Origin: Bacteroidales bacterium
Lineage (GTDB): Bacteria > Bacteroidota > Bacteroidia > Bacteroidales > UBA4181
DNA length: 18,702 nt
Reading direction: 5' to 3'
NCBI GenBank assembly: GCA_031264715.1
Contig: JAISDP010000223.1
Location: 1-18,702 of the forward strand
Shown here: in pieces, positions 1-6,475 of the stretch
How positions within the stretch are numbered: position 1 is the first letter of the stretch
How the letters are laid out: each line of letters begins with the position of its first letter
The notes under the pieces: model-generated
Told to the model about the DNA's origin: nothing
The model's database searches: none
What the model saw: the letters and a program-made list of their open reading frames with translations, nothing else
Translations under genes and position numbers: made by a program

Positions 1-402
1 TCGCAGGACGGATTTGACGGATGGCTGTCGGTGTACAACAACATCTACGACAACGAAGGCGAGGGCGCCCTGTGGATCAACGGCAATGGAAAGATAGGCT
101 TTGCCCCGCTCGGCGGTTACTCTGAGACCGGACTGACGCCCGACACCTGGCATCGGGTAGTCATCGCCGTAAACCTCGCGGAAGAATCGCTCAAAGTCTA
201 TATCGACGGCGCACTTGCCTTCACGGCAACAGCGGCAGATGAAGAAGTTTCTCTCGGTCTCGACGGAGACTGGAGCCTTTATCCCGACGTGGTGTACATC
301 GGCTACGACGGTGAGGGCTATCCCGGCCCGGATTTCGCCGAAGTCATGATGTGGGACGTCCAACTGACCGCCGAGCAGGTTGCCGCGCTTGGTACCCCGT
401 AA
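1..402 (+). CDS. LamG/concanavalin A-like domain protein, 3' end only
   Basis: The frame is open from base 1 and ends at the TAA at 400-402, giving 133 C-terminal residues; the start lies outside the window. The visible part reads as one beta-sandwich of the LamG/laminin-G-like lectin type: WINGNGKIGF, then TPDTWHRVVIAVN, then a strand with KVYIDG, and finally FAEVMMWDVQLTAEQVAALG, the usual closing segment of LamG-like domains that report a bound or displayed ligand surface. The family is common in secreted carbohydrate-binding and adhesin proteins of Bacteroidota. The end follows the domain directly, with no visible type IX sorting domain. The full protein's role (glycan binding, enzyme accessory domain or adhesin) cannot be told from this fragment. 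Confidence 0.75.
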   Translation, partial: SQDGFDGWLSVYNNIYDNEGEGALWINGNGKIGFAPLGGYSETGLTPDTWHRVVIAVNLAEESLKVYIDGALAFTATAADEEVSLGLDGDWSLYPDVVYIGYDGEGYPGPDFAEVMMWDVQLTAEQVAALGTP

Positions 403-440
403 ACCATAAGGAGAAGTTTTTTAATACTTCATGGATCATC

Positions 441-479
441 GTCAGGTCGCACGTCATTGATGCGGCCTGACTTTTTTTT
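441..479 (+). terminator. Rho-independent terminator after the LamG gene
   Basis: An 11-bp stem (GTCAGGTCGCA at 441-451 pairing with TGCGGCCTGAC at 461-471, one G-T wobble) closes a 9-base loop and is followed by eight T residues at 472-479. It lies 39 bases after the stop codon and isolates the upstream gene from the repeat region that follows. Confidence 0.9.
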
Positions 480-549
480 GGCGCTTTTGTAAATACTGCC
501 GCTAACAAACAAAGCTTGGTGAATATGATGTTTTTCGTTTCGCAGGGCG

Positions 550-590
550 TTGCCGGCTTTGCCCTGCGCTATTGATTACGCCCTTTCAGG
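550..590 (+). repeat. Direct repeat copy A bounding the hairpin island
   Basis: This 41-base segment is matched by 986-1026 with three substitutions (558, 571 and 582 against 994, 1007 and 1018). The shared core includes GCCCTGCGCT, TTGATTACGC and CTTTCAGG. The copies are 436 bp apart, which may be the unit length of the element. Confidence 0.85.
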
Positions 591-985
591 CCTGACAGGG
601 TCACCAGACCTGTCAGGGGCAATAAGAATATAAACTACCGCTGACAGGGGCAAACCGACATTGTTTCCCGTCAGGGAAACCATATCAATAGAAAAAAATA
701 TGCACCGCCCCTGGATCAAAACCCCGTATGGGGTTTCATATCATGAATCTCCTACGGAGATTGGTGGATGTTTTTCGCATCGATTCTATGGATATGAATG
801 CCCTGACGGGCAATGTTTTTGTTTATTTGATGCCGGAGGGTATCTGATGTTGATAACCCCGGGCAAGCGAAATGCAGCCCGGGGTGTGGCGAACATCGCT
901 ATCCCGCAAACCCGTAGCGGGTTGAACTGCTTCGCAGTTCGGACGGGAGAGGAGCGTCGGCCTCTACCCTGGGCAAGCCTGCGGC

Positions 986-1026
986 TTGCCGGCGTTGCCC
1001 TGCGCTGTTGATTACGCTCTTTCAGG
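986..1026 (+). repeat. Direct repeat copy B bounding the hairpin island
   Basis: Second copy of the segment at 550-590, 38 of 41 bases identical. It begins inside the perfect 8-bp hairpin at 972-990 and ends at the 3' edge of the hairpin array. Confidence 0.85.
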
Positions 1027-1105
1027 GCTTGGGGCAGCCTTTGCTGCGAAAAATGTATCGAATTTCTGCTTTGCGTCTTCATGGCAAAGTCGAAAATTTA
1101 AAGAG

Positions 1106-1132
1106 AAAAGTCAAAAAAGTCGAAAAAGTCAA
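1106..1132 (+). repeat. Three tandem copies of a 9-bp unit AAAAGTCRA
   Basis: Units at 1106-1114, 1115-1123 and 1124-1132 read AAAAGTCAA, AAAAGTCGA and AAAAGTCAA; a fourth, degenerate AAAGTCGAAAA lies at 1086-1096. The tract sits 85 bp ahead of dnaN. The A-runs recur about every 9 bp, so it could be bent DNA or a protein-binding array. No function is visible directly. Confidence 0.7.
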
Positions 1133-1216
1133 AAATTATTCGTAATATTGCCTTCCCGTTTTTCGGGAGTTATCTTATTGAAAACAAGTAATCGTTATCA
1201 TCAAATATACTAAGAA

Positions 1217-2347
1217 ATGAAGTTTGTCGTATCAAGCGCCGAATTGCTGAGCCATTTGCAGGCCATCAGCAAGGTCATCAACAACAAAAACACCTTGCCT
1301 ATTCTTGACAACTTTTTGTTCAAGCTCGAAGGCAATACTTTGGAAATAACGGCTTCGGATCTGGAAACCACGCTGATCACACGGATGAAACTCGACAACG
1401 TATCCGAAGAAGGCGCCATTGCAATCCCTGCCAAATTTCTCACCGAGTATCTGAGCAAGTTTTCGGAACAACCGTTGACCTTCGATATTTCCACTGAAAA
1501 TTTCTCCATTCGCATCAATTCCGAAACCGGCGAATCGAACATCATGGGCTACGGTTGGGAGGATTTTCCGCAACTGCCCGTTCTCAAGCAGGATATGGTT
1601 TTGCCTTTGCGTGTTCCGGCCGATGTAGTGTTACAAGGTATCAGCAAGACGATTTTTGCAACAGGCGAAGATGAATTACGCCCGGTGATGAACGGTATCT
1701 TTGTGGAAATGACTCCCGAAAACGTTACGTTTGTGGCATCCGACTCACACATGCTGGTTCGTTACCGCCGCACCGATGTAAAATCTGACAAGGATGGTTC
1801 GTTTATCCTTCCTAAAAAGCCGGCCGGGCTTCTGCGTACCGTATTGGCCAAGGAACAGGGCGGCGTGGAAATTTCGTTCGACGATAGGAACGCCATGTTC
1901 CAACTTTCGGAATATACCATGGTATGCCGCCTGGTGGAAGGCATGTACCCGGCCTACAATTCGGTAATTCCGGTGGAAAACCCCAACAAGATGATCATCG
2001 ACCGTGTGGAATTCCTCGGTTCGTTGCGTCGTGTATCAATGTTCACCAACCAGGCAACCAACCTGGTGAAGATTGAGCTGAAAGGCAACCAGACAACCAT
2101 TTTTGCACAGGATATCGATTTTTCCATTGCAGGACACGAAACTCTGAGATGCCAATACGACGGCGACAATATGAACATCGGGTTCAAAGCGAATTTTTTG
2201 GCGGAAATATTGGCCAACCTGTCGTCAACCGATATTAGCCTCGAAATGTCCGACCCGTCGCGCGCCAGCCTCGTGTTGCCCGTGCAGAGTGATATAGAAG
2301 GCGAGGATGTGCTGATGCTCATTATGCCGATGACTGTTGCCGAATAA
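1217..2347 (+). CDS. dnaN: DNA polymerase III sliding clamp, beta subunit
   Basis: The 376-residue product is the beta sliding clamp, which dimerises around DNA and holds the replicative polymerase and many repair proteins on the template. Length and layout match the family: three clamp domains at about 1-120, 121-245 and 246-376. The N-terminus has the family pattern of a strand-helix ending in NTLPILDNFLF (residues 25-35) and the C-terminus carries the MPM motif (LMLIMPMTVAE) that forms part of the partner-binding pocket. The ATG at 1217 gives the expected N-terminus. No Shine-Dalgarno is seen. No fully convincing promoter is seen upstream; TAATATTG at 1143-1150 differs by one base from TAnnTTTG but lacks a good -33. 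The exonuclease gene follows after 67 bp on the same strand, a sensible replication/repair pairing. Confidence 0.97.
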   Translation: MKFVVSSAELLSHLQAISKVINNKNTLPILDNFLFKLEGNTLEITASDLETTLITRMKLDNVSEEGAIAIPAKFLTEYLSKFSEQPLTFDISTENFSIRINSETGESNIMGYGWEDFPQLPVLKQDMVLPLRVPADVVLQGISKTIFATGEDELRPVMNGIFVEMTPENVTFVASDSHMLVRYRRTDVKSDKDGSFILPKKPAGLLRTVLAKEQGGVEISFDDRNAMFQLSEYTMVCRLVEGMYPAYNSVIPVENPNKMIIDRVEFLGSLRRVSMFTNQATNLVKIELKGNQTTIFAQDIDFSIAGHETLRCQYDGDNMNIGFKANFLAEILANLSSTDISLEMSDPSRASLVLPVQSDIEGEDVLMLIMPMTVAE

Positions 2348-2354
2348 TTATTAA

Positions 2355-2395
2355 AGATAAGAGGTAAGAGGTAATCATTACTTCTTACCTTATCT
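2355..2395. repeat. Long imperfect hairpin in the dnaN-exonuclease spacer
   Basis: Bases 2355-2375 pair with 2377-2395 almost completely: AGATAAG, one bulged A, then GGTAAGAGGTAAT, against ATTACTTCTTACC then TTATCT. One G-T wobble occurs and the turn is essentially at 2376. The left arm has a 7-bp period (GGTAAGA, GGTAATC). It fills most of the 67-bp spacer. No T-run follows, so it is unlike a standard terminator; it may be an mRNA-stabilising or processing hairpin, or a small intergenic repeat. Confidence 0.7.
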
Positions 2396-2414
2396 ATTCT
2401 TATATTTCCGAGTC

Positions 2415-3185
2415 ATGAAGCTGAACCTGAAAAATCCGCTCATTTTCTTCGATCTCGAAGCTACCGGGATGAACATCGCTTCGGACCGTATCGTAGAAAT
2501 TTCTTATCTGAAAATTTATCCTGACCAGCGCGAAGAGGCCAAAACTTTCCGGGTTAATCCCACGATACCTATCCCCCCGGAAACAACCGCCATACATGGC
2601 ATCAAAGATGAAGACATCAAAGATGCCCCCACTTTCAACGAAATCGCCAAAGCGTTGGTAAGAAACTTCGAAGGGTGTGATTTCGCGGGGTATAGCTCCA
2701 ATAAGTTTGACCTGCCGTTGCTCGCCGAAGAATTTCTCCGTGCAGATATCGATTTCGACCTGAAAAAGCGGAAATTCATCGACGTACAGGTGATCTTCTA
2801 CAAGAGGGAACAACGGACACTGAGCGCCGCTTACCGGTTTTATTGCAACAAAGATCTGGAAAACGCTCACAGCGCCGAGGCCGATACACGTGCTACCTAC
2901 GAGGTGCTGCAATCACAGCTGGATATGTATCCCGATTTGCAGAACAGTGTTGATAAATTATCCGAATACTCGGTACATTCGCGCGCCGTCGATTTTGTCG
3001 GGCGTATTGTATATAACGACAAGGACGAAGAAATTTTCAATTTCGGTAAATACAAGGGCCAGACGGTGGTTTCGGTTTTAGCCAGGGACCCGTCATATTA
3101 CCCGTGGATGATGAACGGCGACTTCCCCTTGTATACGAAAAATGTATTGACTGCCATTAAATTGAGAGGATTTAATAAAAAATAA
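2415..3185 (+). CDS. DEDDh 3'-5' exonuclease (DnaQ-like) with C-terminal DUF3820 domain
   Basis: The 256-residue protein is a DnaQ-fold 3'-5' exonuclease. Motif I is FFDLEATG with D13 and E15; motif II is NKFDLPLL with D99; motif III is HSAEAD with H152 and D157, so all four metal ligands and the general-base histidine of the DEDDh type are present. Residues about 208-252 (FNFGKYKGQTVVSVLARDPSYYPWMM) form a DUF3820 module, a small domain often attached to such exonucleases. The family trims 3' ends of DNA or RNA; whether this one is a proofreading epsilon subunit or a stand-alone nuclease is not decided by the sequence. It probably shares a transcript with dnaN. It ends 26 bp from the convergent plsC gene. 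Confidence 0.92.
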   Translation: MKLNLKNPLIFFDLEATGMNIASDRIVEISYLKIYPDQREEAKTFRVNPTIPIPPETTAIHGIKDEDIKDAPTFNEIAKALVRNFEGCDFAGYSSNKFDLPLLAEEFLRADIDFDLKKRKFIDVQVIFYKREQRTLSAAYRFYCNKDLENAHSAEADTRATYEVLQSQLDMYPDLQNSVDKLSEYSVHSRAVDFVGRIVYNDKDEEIFNFGKYKGQTVVSVLARDPSYYPWMMNGDFPLYTKNVLTAIKLRGFNKK

Positions 3186-3211
3186 TTCAGACCTCCCGCT
3201 GCTGGTACGCA

Positions 3212-3949
3212 TCAATTATCCCGCATCCGGGCAAGTTCCGCAGCAACAATTGAGTGAATATATTCCGATACCTGGCGGACACCCATATCCTTGACGGTTT
3301 CATACGGAACCGGCGGGAGGATATGCAGGTAAACTCTCTGCGATCTCCGCGGAATAAAGCCTTTCTCGGGCAATGCCATGGCCGAGCCGTCGAGCACCAT
3401 GGGGACAATATCGGTTTTCTGTTGCAGCGCGATGAGAAATGCACCTTCCTTGAAATGCCGTAATTCGCCATTGCGCGAACGTGTACCTTCGGGGAAAATC
3501 ATTATCGAACTGCCTTTCCTGATGTTTTCCGCACATTGCCTGAGCATCTTGCGCTGGCTTTTCATGCTGCTGCGTTCGATCTTTACATACCGGTTAAGCC
3601 ACATGTTCCAGCCAATAACAGGTATCTTGAACAGCGATGCTTTGGCTACCCATTTAAAGTGGAGAAAAATACGGTAAATAATCAGGATATCGAGCATCGA
3701 CTGGTGATTGCAAGCCATCACATAAGCTTTTTTGCGGTCGACATTTTCGTGCCCGGTAATGGCAACACTCCAGATTGGGCTTAGCCAAGTGTAGCACGAA
3801 CCCCAGAAACACGAAAACATGTGCAGGATAGCCAGCCGACGGTCGAACCAACCGGTAAAGACTCGCAGAAAAACGGCTATCGGCAAGAAAACCAACGACG
3901 TTATCACGAATATAATGATGAAATAGATGGAAACAAGATAATGCAACAT
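3212..3949 (-). CDS. plsC: 1-acyl-sn-glycerol-3-phosphate acyltransferase (PlsC family)
   Basis: The protein converts lysophosphatidic acid to phosphatidic acid at the inner membrane, the second acylation in phospholipid synthesis. The catalytic HX4D motif is NHQSMLD with H82 and D87, and the glycerol-phosphate-binding motif is FPEGTRS at residues 152-158. Residues about 4-28 form a hydrophobic N-terminal membrane segment. The frame is open further upstream, to a codon overlapping the preceding gene, but the ATG at 3949 gives a normal 245-residue family member beginning at the membrane segment, so I chose it. The gene follows the DoxX/thioredoxin-like gene by 46 bp on the same strand and is probably cotranscribed with it. 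Close relatives also acylate ornithine lipids, so the exact acceptor is inferred. Confidence 0.9.
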   Translation of the reverse strand: MLHYLVSIYFIIIFVITSLVFLPIAVFLRVFTGWFDRRLAILHMFSCFWGSCYTWLSPIWSVAITGHENVDRKKAYVMACNHQSMLDILIIYRIFLHFKWVAKASLFKIPVIGWNMWLNRYVKIERSSMKSQRKMLRQCAENIRKGSSIMIFPEGTRSRNGELRHFKEGAFLIALQQKTDIVPMVLDGSAMALPEKGFIPRRSQRVYLHILPPVPYETVKDMGVRQVSEYIHSIVAAELARMRDN

Positions 3950-3995
3950 CGGAGTGGAGAATGAAGAATTTATTTTGAGATGCGTGCCACATAAC

Positions 3996-5222
3996 TTATT
4001 CCGGATGCCGGAAATGGAAAAACACGAATGCAAAGAATATAACAGCTACCAGTAACCCATTGTTGAGTCTGTTGCCAGATTTTGCAACCTGGCGGTCCAA
4101 TGAGGAACTCAGCAAATTGGGTTTCAGGGAAACACCGTCGGGCATATCGTTGTAGTGCCATTTGTCCACTACGGTGCCTTTCTGCAGCAGCACAAGACCA
4201 GGGTTAGCGCGTACAATCGTTTTGAGCGTGATTTCGTCCGTAAAGCAAAAATTGTATTTTAACCCCAGCTCCGCTTTCAAAGGCTCAATCTCGCTTTGTG
4301 GCGATGCTGTGAGGCAATAAAACCGGTAACCATGCTCATTGCAGAAATCAGCGATATCCGAAGCCTTATCCAGGCCTTGCCGGTTGCTCCTGTTCAGACG
4401 GTGTGCCACCAGTAAGAAAGTGTAGCCTTCGTCGGCCAGCACCTCATCTGTAATATCGTCACCATCCGCAGTGGTGATAGAAAAGTCGTGAATGGGCGGC
4501 GTGTAGCCTTTCTTCACCAATACTGTTCTGGTATCCTTGTATATCCACGTGGAATCGTCCCACGGGTAGTCGTTCACCGGAAATTCCCTGGTAACACCGT
4601 CTTTTTCCAGGATCACTGTTGAATGGTATTCATCGGCGGGCTCGCCTTCGGGCACGGTCATCCCCTTCGGGATATCGGCGCCGATGCGGTAAGGACGGAA
4701 ATCTATCCAGGGCAAGTGCTGGTAACAGTGTATCGAAATCCCCACGATCACAACAGTGATCATGGTTACCCAAATCCATTCACCTGTAGGGCTGTATGCC
4801 GGAAGATATTTTTTACGATAACTGAAAACAGTGATCGCCAACGCCATCAGTACAAGATTTTTGTAAAACGTTTGCCAGTTGGTAAGAATCAGTGCATCGC
4901 CGAAGCAGCCACAATCGCTTACAGGATTGGTCAAGGCAAGGATAAACGTGAGGATGGTGTAGAAGCCCATAAACAGCAGCGCCGTCCACCCCGTTTCTTT
5001 CATCCGCAGACCCAGCGTCAGCGCTACGCCAATCACAAACTCCAGCGTGTTCTGCAATACAGCCAGCGTGAAGGCTGCAGGCTGCATCCATGACATGTTG
5101 AAAGCGGTGAAATAATCAATGAATTTATACGTGGAACCCCAAGGATCAATGCCTTTTACGAATCCGGAATAGATAAATATCGCCCCAAGTAAAATACGGG
5201 CAGCAATGACTAAAACTTTCAT
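3996..5222 (-). CDS. DoxX-like membrane protein with C-terminal thioredoxin-like fold (BT_3928 type)
   Basis: The N-terminal half is a DoxX/MauE-like helical bundle: hydrophobic segments at about 2-20, 48-70, 80-98, 120-136 and 149-166, with the conserved ARILLGAIFIYSGFVKGIDPWG opening (first 20 residues typical of the group) and a C104-G-C106 pair in DCGCFGD. A periplasmic stretch follows, and residues about 265-360 look like a thioredoxin fold (FLLVAHRL, then LVLLQKGTVVDKW), but the position expected for CxxC reads RSNRQG, so the classic redox pair is absent. A last hydrophobic segment lies at 388-403. This layout is known in Bacteroidota as the BT_3928 family; function is not established, though MauE and DoxX relatives suggest disulfide or thiol chemistry at the inner membrane. 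The ATG at 5222 is preferred over an in-frame TTG two codons upstream. A good promoter lies just upstream. Confidence 0.85.
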   Translation of the reverse strand: MKVLVIAARILLGAIFIYSGFVKGIDPWGSTYKFIDYFTAFNMSWMQPAAFTLAVLQNTLEFVIGVALTLGLRMKETGWTALLFMGFYTILTFILALTNPVSDCGCFGDALILTNWQTFYKNLVLMALAITVFSYRKKYLPAYSPTGEWIWVTMITVVIVGISIHCYQHLPWIDFRPYRIGADIPKGMTVPEGEPADEYHSTVILEKDGVTREFPVNDYPWDDSTWIYKDTRTVLVKKGYTPPIHDFSITTADGDDITDEVLADEGYTFLLVAHRLNRSNRQGLDKASDIADFCNEHGYRFYCLTASPQSEIEPLKAELGLKYNFCFTDEITLKTIVRANPGLVLLQKGTVVDKWHYNDMPDGVSLKPNLLSSSLDRQVAKSGNRLNNGLLVAVIFFAFVFFHFRHPE

Positions 5223-5250
5223 ACGCAATTATTTTACACGATTAGCGCTC

Positions 5251-5282
5251 CAAAGTTAGGCATTTTCGAAAAAACAGGCAAA
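5251..5282 (-). promoter_or_regulatory. Bacteroidota-type sigma-70 promoter for the DoxX-like gene
   Basis: Read on the minus strand, TTTG (5282-5279) is followed after 20 bp by TAACTTTG (5258-5251), an exact match to TTTG-N19/21-TAnnTTTG. Transcription would start near 5245, about 22 bases ahead of the ATG at 5222. Confidence 0.75.
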
Positions 5283-5356
5283 TACATATTGGCGTCAATT
5301 CGCAACCGAATTGCTTATTGTCATTTTACTTTTATGTGAAAAGATGAATGTATGTC

Positions 5357-5387
5357 ATTGAATTTTAAATTTCAATATGTACCTTTG
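5357..5387 (+). promoter_or_regulatory. Bacteroidota-type sigma-70 promoter for the coiled-coil gene
   Basis: ATTG (5357-5360) is followed after 19 bp by TACCTTTG (5380-5387), a perfect TAnnTTTG -7 element. Predicted start is near 5393, leaving an AT-rich leader of about 60 bases before the ATG at 5452. It is divergent from the promoter at 5251-5282; about 75 bp separate the two boxes. Confidence 0.75.
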
Positions 5388-5451
5388 CGGCGATTCATTC
5401 TTTTTTGTTAGAGATAAATAATAGAAATTTTTGTATTGAAAAATTGTAAAA

Positions 5452-6372
5452 ATGGGAAGTAGTAATAATAATAAAGTAACCATACCTCCCATGGATAATG
5501 GGAAAAGCAAGGCCAGCAAGGGGATTCTCATATTGCTTGTTATCATCGTTCTTGCATTGGGGGCATCCGTGGGGATCATGCTCTCGAAGTTGAACGACCA
5601 GAAGAAGGAAGCTGCCGAAGTGCAGGAAATACTGGAAGGCCAAAAGAAAGACCTTGAAGAAGACCTGACCGATTTGCAGGACCAGTTTGGTTCACTGCAA
5701 ACCAACAACGACAGTTTGAAAACCCTGGCTTCCGAACAGCAGGAAAAAATCACCAAACTGTTGGCTGTCCAGGCCGATAATGCCTATAAAATCAAGATGT
5801 ACCAGAAGGAATTGGGTACGCTCCGGGAAGTGTTGAAAAGCTATATCATCCAGGTGGACTCGCTCAACCAGCGCAACCTGGCCCTGACAGCTGAAAAAAC
5901 AGAATTGGCCAGGAACCTGGCCGACGAACGGGCACAACGTACGCGCCTGACGGAAGACAAGGAAAAACTGACCTCAACGGTGCAGAAGGCCCAGATACTG
6001 GCAGTTTCCGACATTCTCACAATCGGCTTGAACAACCGCAGCAAGGAAACGCAACGCGTACGCAACATCGAAAAGCTGAAAACCTGCTTCACTGTCCGTG
6101 AAAACCAGATAGCGGTAGCCGACGAAAAAGTTTTCTACCTGGTGATCCTCAAACCCGACAAGAAAACGCTGACCAATAAGGCAAACGACGCTTTCGCGAC
6201 GCCGGAGGGCGAAATTGTCTATACGTCCAAACGCACCATCGATTATGAAAACAGGGATGTCGAGCTATGCATTTTCTCTGATAATGACGGCCGGTTAACG
6301 GCCGGTAATTACGAAGCCAAAGTGTATTGTGACGGCTATATGGTAGGATCGTCAACATTTATCCTGAAATAA
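5452..6372 (+). CDS. Membrane-anchored coiled-coil protein of unknown function
   Basis: I do not recognise a named family. The 306-residue protein has a short polar N-terminus (1-23), one strong membrane segment at 24-44 (GILILLVIIVLALGASVGIM), a long predicted coiled coil from about 46 to 180 rich in Glu, Lys, Gln and Leu (KLNDQKKEAAEVQEILEGQK), and a C-terminal domain at 181-306 that looks mostly beta, ending YEAKVYCDGYMVGSSTFILK. No enzyme motif is visible. With few positive charges before the membrane segment than after it, orientation is uncertain, though a type II topology with the coil and beta domain in the periplasm seems likely. It has its own promoter and a strong terminator, so it is a single-gene unit. 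Proteins of this shape often act as envelope scaffolds, but that is inference. Confidence 0.85.
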   Translation: MGSSNNNKVTIPPMDNGKSKASKGILILLVIIVLALGASVGIMLSKLNDQKKEAAEVQEILEGQKKDLEEDLTDLQDQFGSLQTNNDSLKTLASEQQEKITKLLAVQADNAYKIKMYQKELGTLREVLKSYIIQVDSLNQRNLALTAEKTELARNLADERAQRTRLTEDKEKLTSTVQKAQILAVSDILTIGLNNRSKETQRVRNIEKLKTCFTVRENQIAVADEKVFYLVILKPDKKTLTNKANDAFATPEGEIVYTSKRTIDYENRDVELCIFSDNDGRLTAGNYEAKVYCDGYMVGSSTFILK

Positions 6373-6393
6373 TCCTTCGGCGAATAAAATGGG

Positions 6394-6439
6394 AAAACGG
6401 GTTTAAACAGAGGCTTCTGTGTAAATCCGTTTTGTTTTT
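6394..6439 (+). terminator. Rho-independent terminator after the coiled-coil gene
   Basis: AAAACGGGTTTA (6394-6405) pairs with TAAATCCGTTTT (6422-6433) with one G-T wobble, and after one mismatch the stem continues ACAG/CTGT to a 6-base loop (6411-6416). A G and then five T residues follow. It separates the upstream gene from panB. Confidence 0.92.
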
Positions 6440-6475
6440 CATCAAATATTTATAAAAAATCAAAATAATAAAATC

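Larger units (their letters stand above)
541..1047. repeat. Multi-hairpin non-coding island upstream of dnaN
   Basis: About 14 short inverted repeats are packed into some 500 bp. Arms and loop sizes: 541-548/561-568 (8 bp, loop 12); 591-599/609-617 (9, 9); 663-669/674-680 (7, 4); 719-725/730-736 (7, 4); 746-752/756-762 (7, 3); 799-803/808-812 (5, 4); 829-834/839-844 (6 with a wobble, 4); 857-864/877-884 (8, 12); 909-914/918-923 (6, 3); 924-930/934-940 (7, 3); 945-952/961-969 (8 with one bulge, 8); 972-979/983-990 (8, 3); 997-1001/1024-1028 (5, 22); 1034-1038/1043-1047 (5, 4). Most are perfect with 3- or 4-base loops. Frames here are short and made of the repeats, so I see no gene. It resembles REP/BIME-type intergenic repeat clusters; I recall similar hairpin-rich stretches in other Bacteroidales, but cannot confirm that here. 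Function is unknown; a structured transcript, a REP-like mobile unit or a protein-binding site array are all possible. Confidence 0.8.

Noticed and set aside
661..1011. Open frame of 116 codons across the hairpin island
   Set aside because: It is built from the inverted repeats, starts at a non-ATG codon in an AT/GC-mosaic region, has no recognisable domain, and the opposite strand is open as well. It is more likely a by-product of the repeats.
541..1047. CRISPR array
   Set aside because: Units are not identical, spacing is irregular, each unit is a different palindrome, and no cas gene is present.
1030..1216. Replication origin next to dnaN
   Set aside because: No DnaA box (TTATCCACA or a close variant) clusters here and no dnaA gene is near; dnaN alone does not mark an origin in Bacteroidota.
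4623..5093. Open frame antisense to the DoxX-like gene
   Set aside because: Low-complexity charged translation with no family features; the minus-strand gene has membrane segments and a promoter.
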